The position numbers and the translations under genes were made by a program. 64,000 nucleotides of DNA from JBBSJZ01 sp041739875. GTDB lineage: Bacteria > Planctomycetota > Planctomycetia > Pirellulales > Pirellulaceae. A model generated the notes under the pieces. The model made no database searches. It was given only the letters and a program-made list of their open reading frames with translations, and was not told the DNA's origin. Numbering within the stretch: the stretch's first letter is position 1; the number at the start of each line of letters is the position of its first letter. Positions 1 through 9,118 of the stretch are shown piece after piece. The stretch lies in contig JBGSNA010000148.1 in the NCBI GenBank assembly GCA_041739875.1, forward strand, positions 37,121-101,120, read 5' to 3'.

Positions 1-1999
1 GCAAGCCAAGACGGGCGGCTGCGTCAGTCATGTTTCCGTTGCACGCCATGATCGCTTGGTCGATATGCGTCACCTGGAACTGACGAGTCGCCTCACTCAG
101 TGTGGTGTCGAAAATCATTGTTTCGGGATGGTTCATTGTGCCGTCATCCTGGTTAGAGACGGTCGCTCTAGCAGTACCCGAACCACTAAGCATTAAATCA
201 TCTGGGTTGATTACGTCTTCGCTGCACAAATAGCAAACGCGTTCCATCGTGTTGCGCAGCTCACGAATATTGCCGGGCCAAGGATGTTGCAAGAGCGTTT
301 GTCTTGTTGCGGCGGACAACGTCGGCTTGGATCGACCAATTTGGTACGAGAATTGGCTGAGGAAATGATCCGCTAGAACAAGCACATCGTTGCCGCGCGC
401 CCTCAGTGGTGGAAGTGACAGCGAGACGACGCTGAGGCGAAAGAACAGGTCTTCTCGAAAACGTTTCTGGGCGATGAGTTGCTCAAGCGGTTGGTTCGTT
501 GCTGCGATGACGCGAACATCGACTGGAATCGGAAGCGAACCACCGACTCGAACAACGACTTTCTCTTCGAGAACTCGCAGCAACTTGGCTTGACCGGCGG
601 GGCTCATGTCGCCGATCTCGTCAAGGAACAGGGTACCGCCACTCGCCAGTTCAAACTTACCGACGCGAGTTTGCTGGGCGTCTGTGAACGCACCCTTTTC
701 GTGTCCGAACAATTCGCTCTCAAGCAGCGATTCAACGAGCGCAGCACAGTTGACAGCGATGAAGGGACCGCTGCGACGTTTGCTTTCATAGTGAACTTGG
801 CGTGCGAGTACCTCTTTGCCCGTTCCATTGTTGCCAAGAATCAACACGGTCAGGTCAGTGCCAGCAACCTTTTGGGCACTTTGACGAACGGTGGCGATCC
901 CAGCATCGCTGCCGATCAGTGGGGTGGACGACGCAGCATCTTCGACGAGTCGATCGCGAGTCTCGGTTAATGAACGTCGTGTTCGTTGGGACTCGATCGC
1001 GACAGCGGCATGAGTTGCGAGGTCGGTGAGCAATCGAGCGTCCATCGCATCAAAGCCATCGCGTTGAGATTTATCGTCGCTGAGGTGATTGATTGCCTCA
1101 AAGACACCGATCAGTTCTTTGCGCTGGCCTAGCAATGGCACCGCGACAAGCGAACGAGTTTCGAAAGCGAGCGACTGGTCGACTTTCTTGTTAACTCGGG
1201 CGGCATCGTCACTTGTCGCTGCCCAAAGTTTGGCTTCACCGGTCCGAAGGACTTCGCCGACAATGCCGACATTGTCATCCACTTCGAGACAGCCCCCCGG
1301 GACTCCAACGGCGGGGCGTCCGACTAGCTTTCCGCGTCGTCGGTCCCACAAGAAAATGCTGGCACGTTCACAGCGGAGTAAACCGATTGCAGTATCCGCG
1401 ATCCGGTTCAGAAGCGCCTTGTCATCATCGAGCAATTGCCACTGGGCAGCGGCCTGAAGTACCGAGGAAAGCTGCTCGATGCGACGGGCATGTGCTTGGC
1501 GTTCCTCGATCCGGCTGAGAGCCGTTGCTAGCAAGCCGACGCTTCGTTGCAGACGTCCGGAATCGCGTTGTAGCTCACGGGCGGCATCCCGGTTGGTCGG
1601 CTCAACTCGCAACACCACGGCGGTGGCTCGGCGGGTGGCGCCTTGAATATCGCCAGATTTATTTTTTGGTTCCTCGCCACTGGCTAGCGGTGCCGCGAGC
1701 CAGCCAGCTTCGATTTGGGTGCAATTGCGGTCCAAAGCTTCGCTCACAAGAGACTCAGGAAACTGGATTCGCTCTCCGACCCAAAAATCGTTGTTCCAGC
1801 TACCATTTCGCTGGCTAACGACTCCACCGCAATTGCTCCCAAACATCCGTACGAGCCGCGGCATGACTGACTGAAGAAAACGATCTCGTGATGCATCATC
1901 GTCGATCCCGCGCAGCAGTTCGAGGGCAAGATGCAACTCGGGTACATCAGGCGTTGAGATGGGGTGGTGCTCCATAGCGTGTTCTACTTCAGTAATCAT
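1..1999 (-). CDS. Sigma-54-dependent transcriptional activator with GAF domain (partial, runs off left edge)
   Basis: This gene reads leftward and is cut by the window edge, so about 666 codons are visible. The start is ATG at 1999-1997. An N-terminal region without clear similarity is followed by a GAF-like sensory domain (about residues 190-330). Next comes a sigma-54 AAA+ domain with Walker A GNNGTGKE, Walker B GTLFLDEIGDM and the PWPGNIREL segment. The start of a Fis-type helix-turn-helix (NMTDAAARLGL) reaches the edge. Family role: an ATP-driven activator of RNA polymerase carrying sigma-54, with the GAF domain probably binding a small signal. The sigma-54 contact loop reads GAFTDA instead of the usual GAFTGA, and Walker A has GNN in place of GES. 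There is no receiver domain. The family call is secure; the signal and target genes are unknown. Confidence 0.93.
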   Translation of the reverse strand, partial: MITEVEHAMEHHPISTPDVPELHLALELLRGIDDDASRDRFLQSVMPRLVRMFGSNCGGVVSQRNGSWNNDFWVGERIQFPESLVSEALDRNCTQIEAGWLAAPLASGEEPKNKSGDIQGATRRATAVVLRVEPTNRDAARELQRDSGRLQRSVGLLATALSRIEERQAHARRIEQLSSVLQAAAQWQLLDDDKALLNRIADTAIGLLRCERASIFLWDRRRGKLVGRPAVGVPGGCLEVDDNVGIVGEVLRTGEAKLWAATSDDAARVNKKVDQSLAFETRSLVAVPLLGQRKELIGVFEAINHLSDDKSQRDGFDAMDARLLTDLATHAAVAIESQRTRRSLTETRDRLVEDAASSTPLIGSDAGIATVRQSAQKVAGTDLTVLILGNNGTGKEVLARQVHYESKRRSGPFIAVNCAALVESLLESELFGHEKGAFTDAQQTRVGKFELASGGTLFLDEIGDMSPAGQAKLLRVLEEKVVVRVGGSLPIPVDVRVIAATNQPLEQLIAQKRFREDLFFRLSVVSLSLPPLRARGNDVLVLADHFLSQFSYQIGRSKPTLSAATRQTLLQHPWPGNIRELRNTMERVCYLCSEDVINPDDLMLSGSGTARATVSNQDDGTMNHPETMIFDTTLSEATRQFQVTHIDQAIMACNGNMTDAAARLGL

Positions 2000-2160
2000 C
2001 GAAAATTCTTCGGTGTTCGGGGCCGCAAGCCTGGTGCAAGGGCCGTGAAATGATTGCGAGGCAAATAGACGGACCGAGCATGACTTGGGTATGTTGGGTC
2101 TGTCGTCAGCAGCTTGGCGTCAGGATCGTGGTTCGAAAAAATTGGACGAAAGATAGAGAA

Positions 2161-2979
2161 ATGCAATTTAGTGGAAAAAAAGGCCTCATTCTTGGTGTCG
2201 CCAACGACCACTCCATCGCCTGGGCAATTGCCCAGGAAATCATGAACAACGGTGGAGAATGTGGTTTCACGCACTTGCCGGACCGCCCAGATGATGAACG
2301 TCAAAGGAATCGACGTCGTGTTTCCCAACTCACCGACAAATTTGAGAACGCAAAGTTCCTTATTCCCATGGATGCGCAGAAGGACGAGGACATCCGTAGT
2401 GTTTTCCAGCACGCAGCTGAAACTTTTGGCAAAATTGACTTCGTGCTGCACTCGATCGCGTTTGCCGATCGTGACGATCTAGCCCGTGACACTGTATACA
2501 CGAGTCGAGAGGGATTTAAATTAGCCATGGATGTAAGCGTTTACACGCTGATTTCTGTCACAGCGGCTGCAAAGGACATACTCAATCCAGGTGGAGCCAT
2601 CGCCACGATGACCTACTTTGGAGGCGAAAAGTGTGTTCCTGGCTACAACGTCATGGGAATCTGCAAAGCTGCTCTCGAAGCAACGGTACGCTATCTGGCT
2701 TACGACATGGGACCACAAGGAGTGCGAGTCAACGCATTGTCCGCTGGTCCGATCCGAACGCTCGCTGGACGAGCCGCCGGTGTCGAGGAAATGCTGACGC
2801 TTTATGAACACATGGCTCCCCTTGGCCGGAACGTCAGCCACGAAGAAGTCGGCAAGACAGGTGCGTTTTTGCTCAGCAGTTCCAGCGAAGGCATCACCGG
2901 TGAGATCCTGCATGTTGACGGTGGCTACCATGCCATGGGCAGTCCCGGTCGTTTGCTTGAGAAGCTCAAGACAAGCTAA
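2161..2979 (+). CDS. fabI: Enoyl-[acyl-carrier-protein] reductase (NADH), FabI type
   Basis: The 272-aa protein is a short-chain-dehydrogenase-type enoyl-ACP reductase, which carries out the last reduction of each fatty-acid elongation cycle. The cofactor loop GVANDHSIAWAIA is at residues 12-24. The FabI catalytic set is seen as Tyr152, Tyr162 and Lys169 (YNVMGICKA, Tyr-x6-Lys), followed by the ANALSAGPIRTLA-like segment (here VNALSAGPIRTLA) and GGYHAMG near the C-terminus. The frame is open from 2050, but ATG at 2161 begins exactly where the family begins (MQFSGKKGLILG), so I use it. No other fatty-acid synthesis gene is adjacent. A FabI homologue normally implies triclosan sensitivity, but that was not tested here. 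Confidence 0.95.
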   Translation: MQFSGKKGLILGVANDHSIAWAIAQEIMNNGGECGFTHLPDRPDDERQRNRRRVSQLTDKFENAKFLIPMDAQKDEDIRSVFQHAAETFGKIDFVLHSIAFADRDDLARDTVYTSREGFKLAMDVSVYTLISVTAAAKDILNPGGAIATMTYFGGEKCVPGYNVMGICKAALEATVRYLAYDMGPQGVRVNALSAGPIRTLAGRAAGVEEMLTLYEHMAPLGRNVSHEEVGKTGAFLLSSSSEGITGEILHVDGGYHAMGSPGRLLEKLKTS

Positions 2980-3048
2980 GCATGAACGTTTGCTAACCAG
3001 CAACGTTTGTTTCATGTCACCAGTCACTCATTTGAAATAGTCATCGTC

Positions 3049-3642
3049 ATGGTCCGAACCGTTAGCACCATGTTGCCACTTGGTACGGCAGCGCCCGCGT
3101 TTTCGCTTTCCGATACGGACGGCAATGTCGTTTCATTGTCGGACTTTAAAGGTCGAAAGGCGCTGCTGGTGATCTTCATGTGCAACCACTGTCCGTATGT
3201 CAAACACGTTGCGGACCAGCTCAAGCTTTTGACCGACGAGTACATGCAGCACAACGTTGGCGTTGTCGGAATCAGCAGCAATGACGCAGTTGTCTATCCA
3301 GACGATTCGCCGGAAGCGATGGCCAAAGAGAAGGCTGAGCGAGGCTACAATTTCCCGTATCTGTTCGACGCCGATCAAAGCGTGGCGATCGCTTACAACG
3401 CTGCTTGCACGCCTGATTTCTTTCTCTTTGATGCGGAGATGAAACTAGCTTACCGAGGCCAACTCGACTCAAGCCGGCCAAAGACGGACACGTCGGTCAC
3501 CGGTGAAGATCTTCGTGGAGCGATCGATGAAGTGCTTGTCGGACGTCGCCCGACGGAGAACCAAAAGCCGTCGCTAGGTTGCAATATCAAGTGGAAAGAA
3601 GGCAACGAGCCAAAGTACTTCGATCCGCGGGGAACGGCTTGA
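3049..3642 (+). CDS. Thioredoxin-fold protein, AhpC/TSA (peroxiredoxin-like) family
   Basis: About 197 aa. The N-terminus has the AhpC/TSA pattern (LGTAAPAFSLSDTDG, then VSLSDFKG), followed by the redox site MCNHCPYVKHV, which holds a CxxC. Later segments FPYLFD and ACTPDFFLFD, with a cis-Pro context, are typical of the family. No signal peptide or lipobox is visible, so a cytoplasmic thiol reductase or peroxidase role is likely. The frame is open from 3007. Candidate starts are ATG 3049 and ATG 3070, neither with a clear ribosome binding site. It follows fabI by about 70 bp and may be co-transcribed. The CNHCPYV subgroup is widespread in planctomycetes; the substrate is unknown. Confidence 0.85.
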   Translation: MVRTVSTMLPLGTAAPAFSLSDTDGNVVSLSDFKGRKALLVIFMCNHCPYVKHVADQLKLLTDEYMQHNVGVVGISSNDAVVYPDDSPEAMAKEKAERGYNFPYLFDADQSVAIAYNAACTPDFFLFDAEMKLAYRGQLDSSRPKTDTSVTGEDLRGAIDEVLVGRRPTENQKPSLGCNIKWKEGNEPKYFDPRGTA

Positions 3643-3688
3643 GCCTCGGTGAAACGTATCGTCGCTTGAGACGTGCAAACGACTTACC

Positions 3689-4660
3689 GTGGGCGAGCCA
3701 AGCGTGAAGCTTCCGTACCTCCAATCGCTGACGCTCCAATTAGCTGAGGGAGTGTCGCGGCTTGAGCCCGCGATTCGCCAGCGACATGCGAATTGGATTG
3801 CGGCGGCTCAACATCCCGACGGCGGCTTCGCGGGGCGTGAAGGCAGCAGCGACCCGTATTACACGGCATTCGCGTTGCGTTCGCTCTGGATTCTCGATGC
3901 TGTTGAGCCAGGTGTGTTTGCTCGCGCCGCGGAGTTTCTCAAAACTCGGTTGACGACACGTCAATCGATCGTGGATTTAGTGTCGCTGATCTTTGGTGCC
4001 GCAGTTTGCGAATTAGCAGCTGGCGAAGTGGTGATTGCTGACCAGGACACGACGTGGCGAAGCAACGTGGCGGAACTCTTGAATTCGCTTCGCACCGCAG
4101 ACGGCGGTTTTGCCAAGACTCCCGAAGGTCACGCTGGCAGCACCTATCAAACGTTTCTCAATGTCCTCTGCTTTGAGCTGATCGAGATTGAGGTTCCCCA
4201 CATCGACGGCGTCATCGCTTTCTTGGATTCCCAGCGTCATCTCGACGGTGGTTATCTCGAAATCCGGGCTGCGAAGCGTGCTGGAGTGAATCCGACGGCC
4301 GCAGCGATCGGGACCTTGCAATCGCTCGATCGCCTCGTCCCCGAGGAGCATCGCGACACTGCAGAATTCCTTGCCGAGATGCAGTCCGACGAAGGCGGCT
4401 TTACCGCGAACACTCGCATACCTTTTGCGGACGTGCTCAGTACGTTTACGGCGCTGACCACTTTAAGAGATCTCAACGCGATCGACTTGATTAACTTGCG
4501 AGCCGCAAAGCGATATGCTGAGTCGATGCAGGCTCCCGACGGCGGCTTTCACGGGTTCGCTCTGGATCAACAAGCCGACGTCGAGTACTCGTTTTACGGA
4601 ATCGGCTCACTCGCTTGGGGTGAATACTTGAAGCCGCAAGACCATCGCGGCTCGCTATGA
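3689..4660 (+). CDS. Prenyltransferase/squalene-cyclase repeat protein (geranylgeranyl transferase beta-like)
   Basis: The 323-aa protein is built of alpha/alpha-toroid repeats, each starting with a DGG or EGG turn: PDGGFAGREGSS, ADGGFAKTPEG, LDGGYLEIRAA, DEGGFTANTR and PDGGFHGFAL. This is the repeat of protein prenyltransferase beta subunits and terpene cyclases. No separate alpha subunit or terpene gene is nearby, and bacterial stand-alone members have no established reaction, so no substrate is named. The start is uncertain: GTG 3689 (used) or GTG 3704, neither with a strong ribosome binding site. It lies 47 bp after the thioredoxin-fold gene and 63 bp before an ABC ATPase on the same strand. 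Confidence 0.82.
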   Translation: MGEPSVKLPYLQSLTLQLAEGVSRLEPAIRQRHANWIAAAQHPDGGFAGREGSSDPYYTAFALRSLWILDAVEPGVFARAAEFLKTRLTTRQSIVDLVSLIFGAAVCELAAGEVVIADQDTTWRSNVAELLNSLRTADGGFAKTPEGHAGSTYQTFLNVLCFELIEIEVPHIDGVIAFLDSQRHLDGGYLEIRAAKRAGVNPTAAAIGTLQSLDRLVPEEHRDTAEFLAEMQSDEGGFTANTRIPFADVLSTFTALTTLRDLNAIDLINLRAAKRYAESMQAPDGGFHGFALDQQADVEYSFYGIGSLAWGEYLKPQDHRGSL

Positions 4661-4723
4661 CACTGCACATGACACTCCAGTCTCCAGTCGCAAGTGAAGA
4701 CGTAACCGCGGAAGATCCTTACT

Positions 4724-5437
4724 ATGCCCCCTAGTCGTACTGAATTGCCAAACCCTAGTAATTTGGCAAGCTCGCTCGTCGTGAGCCATCTTTCCAAGTC
4801 GTTCCCGACTGCGGGTGTGCCGCTCGTTGTGTTGCGTGATCTCTCGTTTTCCATGGCGGCTGGGGAGACCGCTGCGATTGTGGGGCCGAGTGGCAGCGGC
4901 AAAAGTACGCTTCTGCAAATCCTTGGAACGCTCGATTCGCCTGACTCTGGATCGGTGCTGATCGATGCCCAGGATCCGTTCGGGCTCGACGAGAAGAAAC
5001 TGGCCGTGTTTCGGAATCAAAAAATCGGCTTCGTCTTTCAAGACCATCATTTACTGCCACAATTGACGGTGCTCGAAAATGTGTTGATTCCGACACTCGC
5101 GACCGGTCGGCCGTCTGCGGACCAGACCCAGCGAGCCATTTCGTTGATCGAATCGGTTGGATTATCGAGCCGTCTTGGGCATCGGCCAGCGGAGCTCTCC
5201 GGCGGCGAACGGGAGCGAGTCGCGATCGCCCGGGCGCTGCTGATGCAGCCCTCGCTGATTCTGGCGGACGAGCCGACGGGGAATCTCGACCGCCGCAACG
5301 CCGACACCGTTACGGAATTACTGCTCAAATTACAGTCTGAAATGGGGGCGATTTTGATCACGGTCACCCACAGTGAAAGCCTCTCATCGGCAATGCAGAA
5401 GCGTTTCGAGCTTGTCGACGGGCGTTTGGAGCACTAG
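4724..5437 (+). CDS. ABC transporter ATP-binding protein, LolD/MacB-type
   Basis: The 237-aa nucleotide-binding subunit is complete: Walker A GPSGSGKST, Q-loop FQDHHLLPQ, signature LSGGERERVAIARAL, Walker B LILADEPTGNLD and the switch His in VTHS. The LLPQ and NLDRRN context places it in the LolD/MacB (3.A.1.125/122) group, whose members either drive lipoprotein release or act as mechanotransducers in export. LolD partners such as LolC/E are normally next door. Here no membrane permease is adjacent on either side, so the partner must be elsewhere. The start ATG at 4724 leaves a short polar N-terminal extension before the domain. The family is certain; the LolD role is an inference. Confidence 0.9.
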   Translation: MPPSRTELPNPSNLASSLVVSHLSKSFPTAGVPLVVLRDLSFSMAAGETAAIVGPSGSGKSTLLQILGTLDSPDSGSVLIDAQDPFGLDEKKLAVFRNQKIGFVFQDHHLLPQLTVLENVLIPTLATGRPSADQTQRAISLIESVGLSSRLGHRPAELSGGERERVAIARALLMQPSLILADEPTGNLDRRNADTVTELLLKLQSEMGAILITVTHSESLSSAMQKRFELVDGRLEH

Positions 5438-5637
5438 CCAGCTCGGGGCCGTCTGGGAACTTCCTTCACAGGTCTTGCAAAAAATGCGGTTTCTAGGCAA
5501 ACTCTGGCCTTCCCCGAAACCGCTGTGCGACCATCGGTGGCTCGATCGTGTAGCCGCCGTCACTCTGGATCGCATGTGAGGCACGACAAATATCACTGTC
5601 GATGCCACTTCCCCGTTATTGAAGGCTGAATTGAGTT

Positions 5638-6249
5638 ATGGGTCGTTACACAGGTCCCAAGGCACGCATTAACCGCCGTTTGGGTGCGATGCTTTATGAA
5701 ACAGCCGGTGCGACTCGCGCCGCTGATCGACGAAACACGGCTCCGGGGATGCACGTTCGCGGTGGTCGCCGACCGAGCCAATACGGTGCGGCATTGGCGG
5801 AGAAGCAAAAGATCAAGCACTATTATGGTCTCGGCGAGCGTCAGCTGCGTCGATACTTTGAATTCGTCGGTCGCAAACAAGGCAACACCGGACAGCAATT
5901 GCTCTTGATGTGCGAAAGCCGTCTGGACAACGTCGTGCGCCGCGTCGGATTCACGAAGACTCGCCCGCAAGCTCGCCAAGGAATTGCCCACGGTCACTTC
6001 TTCGTCAACGGCAATAAAGTTGACAAGCCGAACTACCAACTTCGACCTGGCGATATTGTCGAAGTGCGTAATCGCGAGAGCCTCCGCAATCTGTACCGTG
6101 GCGTGATCGCTAATGCGTCCCCGGATGCATTGGATTGGGTCAGCTTCGATACAGAAAACCTCAAGGCGACAGTACTCGGTCTGCCAGGACCAAGCGACAT
6201 CAGCTTGCCGGTGGACGCGAACAGCGTCGTCGAATTCTTGTCGCGATAA
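5638..6249 (+). CDS. rpsD: 30S ribosomal protein S4
   Basis: The 203-aa protein is full length for S4. It has the N-terminal rRNA-binding part (MGRYTGPKARINRRLG) and the S4 RNA-binding motif (CESRLDNVVRRVGF, then QARQGIAHGHFFVNG). The zinc-binding cysteines of one S4 class are absent near the N-terminus, so this is the Cys-free form. S4 nucleates 30S assembly. In most bacteria rpsD sits with rpsM, rpsK, rpoA and rplQ. Here it stands alone between an ABC ATPase and lpd and is followed by a strong hairpin, so it has its own transcription unit. The start ATG at 5638 matches the family start. Confidence 0.97.
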   Translation: MGRYTGPKARINRRLGAMLYETAGATRAADRRNTAPGMHVRGGRRPSQYGAALAEKQKIKHYYGLGERQLRRYFEFVGRKQGNTGQQLLLMCESRLDNVVRRVGFTKTRPQARQGIAHGHFFVNGNKVDKPNYQLRPGDIVEVRNRESLRNLYRGVIANASPDALDWVSFDTENLKATVLGLPGPSDISLPVDANSVVEFLSR

Positions 6250-6280
6250 TTCGCGTCAGGATCATGTTTTGAGCATGCTA

Positions 6281-6311
6281 GTCCGTACGAGTCTAACTGG
6301 CTCGTGCGGAC
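6281..6311 (+). terminator. Hairpin after rpsD, probable terminator
   Basis: An 11-bp stem (GTCCGTACGAG at 6281-6291 pairing with CTCGTGCGGAC at 6301-6311, one U-G wobble) closes a 9-nt loop, 32 bp after the rpsD stop. No clear T-run follows, so it may be a processing signal or a factor-assisted terminator instead of a classical intrinsic one. Confidence 0.5.
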
Positions 6312-6366
6312 ACTGCGTTTATCAACCTAAGAACTTGCACTCCTTGGCAAAAAGCGAACTCCTTTG

Positions 6367-7809
6367 ATGCATTCTTCCGTCGTTGTTCTTGGTGGTGGTC
6401 CCGGTGGCTACGCTGCTGCGTTCTTGGCCGCCGATGAGGGGCTCCAAGTCACTCTTGTCGAAGCCGAATCGCGTCTAGGCGGCACCTGTCTGCTTCGTGG
6501 TTGCATCCCCAGCAAAGCGCTACTCCACGTCGCCAAAGTCATCGGCGAAGTCTCCGAACTCAGCAATGAGTGGGGCGTCCAGTACTCGGGCAAACCGAAC
6601 ATCGATGTCGACAAGGTTCGTGCTCGCAAAGACCAAGTCATCAGCAATCTTACAGGCGGCTTAGCCAGCCTCGCGAAGCGGCGCGGCGTGACCGTCATCC
6701 ATGCCCGCGGCAGCTTCGTGAATTCGACCACGCTCAAGCTTGAGGGCGATCACGCATCAATTCCCGAAGGCGGCCAAATCACCTTCGATCACTGCGTCCT
6801 GGCCACAGGCAGCGTTCCAGCAATGCCGCCTTCGTTCAACATAGGCAACGACCGAGTGATGGACAGCACCGGCGCGCTTGCGCTCAAAGACATCCCTGAG
6901 TCTTTGCTTGTGATCGGTGGTGGCTATATCGGCTTGGAAATGGGAAGCGTCTACGCAGGCCTCGGCAGCAAAGTTACCATCGTCGAGTTGATGGACGGGC
7001 TAATTCCTGGAGCCGATCGCGACCTGATCAAACCCCTCGCAAAACGCATCGAAAAAATGTGCGACGGCCGCGTTTACTTGAACACCAAAGTGGGTTCGAT
7101 CGCCGAGAGTGGCGACAAGATCGAAGTGACATTTGAAGGCCCAGGAAAATTTGGTCACGAACAATTCGATCGTGTCTTGGTCAGTGTCGGTCGTCGCCCA
7201 GTCACTCGTGGCCTAGGCCTTGAGAACACGAGCGTCGTTGTCAACGAGCGTGGTTTCGTTGTGTGCGATTCCCAGCAGCGGACGGCGGATCCACATATCT
7301 TCGCCATCGGCGACGTCGCCGGCGATCCAATGCTCGCTCACAAAGCAACCCACGAAGGCCGCGTGGCCGCCGAAGTCATCGCCGGCAAACCGGCCGCATT
7401 TGACAAGCGAGCCATTCCAGCGGTGGTCTTTACCGATCCAGAAGTGGCCTGGGCGGGGCTCACCGAAAACGAAGCCAAGCAGAAAGGTATCAAGGTCGAC
7501 GTTGAAGTCTACCCGTGGGCAGCAAGCGGACGCGCCCAAGCACTGGGCATCACCGATGGTCTCACCAAATGGCTCGTCGATCCCGAAACCAGTCGAGTCC
7601 TCGGCTGCGGCATCGTCGGCAGCGGTGCTGGTGAGTTGATCGCTGAAGCCGTCCTCGCAATCGAGATGGGATGCGAAGTGCATGACATCACCGAAAGCGT
7701 CCACCCGCACCCAACATTAAGCGAAACGCTCATGAACGCTGGCGAAGTCCATTACGGAACCGCCACCGAAATCTACAAACCCAAACGTAAAGCCGCTGCG
7801 TCAACGTAG
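6367..7809 (+). CDS. lpdA: Dihydrolipoyl dehydrogenase (E3 component)
   Basis: The 480-aa FAD-dependent disulfide oxidoreductase re-oxidises dihydrolipoamide in 2-oxo-acid dehydrogenase and glycine-cleavage complexes. Seen in order: FAD-binding GGGPGGYAAA (residues 9-18); the redox disulfide GGTCLLRGCIPSK (Cys41 and Cys46); the NAD-binding GGGYIGLEMG; the second FAD motif IFAIGDVAG; and the C-terminal His-Glu active-site region HPHPTLSE. A TTG at 6364 directly precedes ATG 6367, and ATG is the more natural start. The E1 and E2 genes are not adjacent, so the partner complex cannot be told. Length and motifs fit the family fully. Confidence 0.95.
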   Translation: MHSSVVVLGGGPGGYAAAFLAADEGLQVTLVEAESRLGGTCLLRGCIPSKALLHVAKVIGEVSELSNEWGVQYSGKPNIDVDKVRARKDQVISNLTGGLASLAKRRGVTVIHARGSFVNSTTLKLEGDHASIPEGGQITFDHCVLATGSVPAMPPSFNIGNDRVMDSTGALALKDIPESLLVIGGGYIGLEMGSVYAGLGSKVTIVELMDGLIPGADRDLIKPLAKRIEKMCDGRVYLNTKVGSIAESGDKIEVTFEGPGKFGHEQFDRVLVSVGRRPVTRGLGLENTSVVVNERGFVVCDSQQRTADPHIFAIGDVAGDPMLAHKATHEGRVAAEVIAGKPAAFDKRAIPAVVFTDPEVAWAGLTENEAKQKGIKVDVEVYPWAASGRAQALGITDGLTKWLVDPETSRVLGCGIVGSGAGELIAEAVLAIEMGCEVHDITESVHPHPTLSETLMNAGEVHYGTATEIYKPKRKAAAST

Positions 7810-8183
7810 CTTCGACATGCGGCATGAATCAGATTTCTGAAGAAACTAGAAATGACCGCCCAACTCTTTCGGCACTTGGTCTGAGTTCCGCTGCGATTTG
7901 AAGTCCCTGAGAGTCCGAACCCGGACTAACTGATAACGGCAACTCGTTCTGGTGGTCCATATTTTACTTGCTGTTGGGCTGTCAACGGTAAGACCACATC
8001 GCACAAACAACGTGACGGTTGGATGAAGACGCGTGGATCATAAAGTGAGCAACCGACTCATTCGACTCGTACCGATATCTTCAGAAAAAGAAGGCTGTTG
8101 GAACAAACTCTCTACTCGAGTTTGAGATAGGATAGGGGGCCATCGAAACCCGAAACTTTCCCTCCAGTTCGAAAGTTCCCACC
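7810..8183. other. Intergenic region between lpdA and the thuA-like gene
   Basis: This 374-bp stretch has no credible coding frame. It contains one perfect 6-bp inverted repeat (AGTCCG at 7912-7917 and CGGACT at 7922-7927, loop AACC), which could end lpdA transcription but has no T-run. The promoter for the downstream ThuA/PhoD pair should lie here; I cannot point to a convincing -35/-10 pair. Confidence 0.4.
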
Positions 8184-9113
8184 TTGAGACACAGCTTTTC
8201 TGTATGCACCGCTATTGTGATGGCGGTGTCGTTGTGCGTTGCATCGGAGGCGACAGCCGAGACCAAAAAAATCGTGCTCGTCGCAGGAAAACCGTCGCAT
8301 CCGCCTCGCATGCATGAGTTCAATGCTGGTGTGCAACTGCTCGCCAAGTGCCTGAAAGATGCTCCCGGTCTCGAGGTCGATTTTGTGCTCAATGGCTGGC
8401 CACAAGACGAAGCAGTTTTCACCGATGCCGATGCAGTGGTTTTCTTTATGGACGGTGGCGGTCGTCACGAAGTCGTTCAAGAAGACGGACGACGGTTGAA
8501 GATGATCGACGAATGGGCGGCGAAGGGAGTCGGCCTCGGGTTCATGCACTATGGCGTCGAGGTCATCGCTGACGAAGCCGGCGCCGAGTTCAAAAAATGG
8601 ATCGGCGGCCACTACGAAAACATGTTCTCGTGCAACCCGATGTGGGAACCCAACTTCACCGCGTTTCCCGAACACCCCGTCACACGCGGTGTGAAGCCAT
8701 TCCAGATCAAAGACGAATGGTATTTCAACATGCGGTTCGTCTCGGACATCACTGGGAATGAAGCGACAACGACCGAAGGCTTAACGTTTCAGCCGATTCT
8801 GGTCGCTGGTCCATCCGATGAAGTGCGCAATGGCCCTTACGTTCATCCGAAAGGACCTTACGAACACATCCAAGCATCGCTTGGTCGCGCCGAAGCGATG
8901 ATGTGGACCGTGGAACGAAGTGATGGCGGACGAGGTTTTGGCTTCACCGGTGGTCACTATCACGACAACTGGGGTAACCGTGACTTCCGCAAAGTTGTCC
9001 TTAACGGCGTGGCCTGGATCGCGAAAGCAGAAATCCCTGAGCAAGGCATCGAGTCAACCGTCTCCGATGCTGACCTGGATGCAAACCTCGACCCGAAAAC
9101 GCCAAAGAAGTAA
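8184..9113 (+). CDS. Secreted ThuA-domain protein (trehalose-utilisation-like)
   Basis: A 309-aa protein beginning at TTG 8184. The first 25 residues form a signal peptide (hydrophobic VCTAIVMAVSLCVA, then ASEATA before ETKK), so it is exported. An in-frame ATG at 8220 would cut the signal short, which favours TTG. The body matches the ThuA (glutamine-amidotransferase-like fold) family: VLVAGKPSHPPRMHEF, the VVFFMDGGGRH loop, GLGFMHYGVEV, then EHPVTRGVKPF and GFGFTGGHYHDNW. These proteins are abundant in planctomycetes and often accompany sugar catabolism genes, but no reaction is established. The next gene (PhoD-like) starts 5 bp downstream, so the two are surely co-transcribed. Confidence 0.85.
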   Translation: MRHSFSVCTAIVMAVSLCVASEATAETKKIVLVAGKPSHPPRMHEFNAGVQLLAKCLKDAPGLEVDFVLNGWPQDEAVFTDADAVVFFMDGGGRHEVVQEDGRRLKMIDEWAAKGVGLGFMHYGVEVIADEAGAEFKKWIGGHYENMFSCNPMWEPNFTAFPEHPVTRGVKPFQIKDEWYFNMRFVSDITGNEATTTEGLTFQPILVAGPSDEVRNGPYVHPKGPYEHIQASLGRAEAMMWTVERSDGGRGFGFTGGHYHDNWGNRDFRKVVLNGVAWIAKAEIPEQGIESTVSDADLDANLDPKTPKK

Positions 9114-9118
9114 CGACC

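Noticed and set aside
479..970. Plus-strand open frame of 163 codons near the left edge
   Set aside because: It is the complement of the AAA+ domain of the sigma-54 activator, which shows clear Walker motifs on the minus strand.
7912..7927. Small inverted repeat after lpdA as an intrinsic terminator
   Set aside because: Only 6 bp of stem and no T-run, so it is mentioned under the intergenic region but not called.
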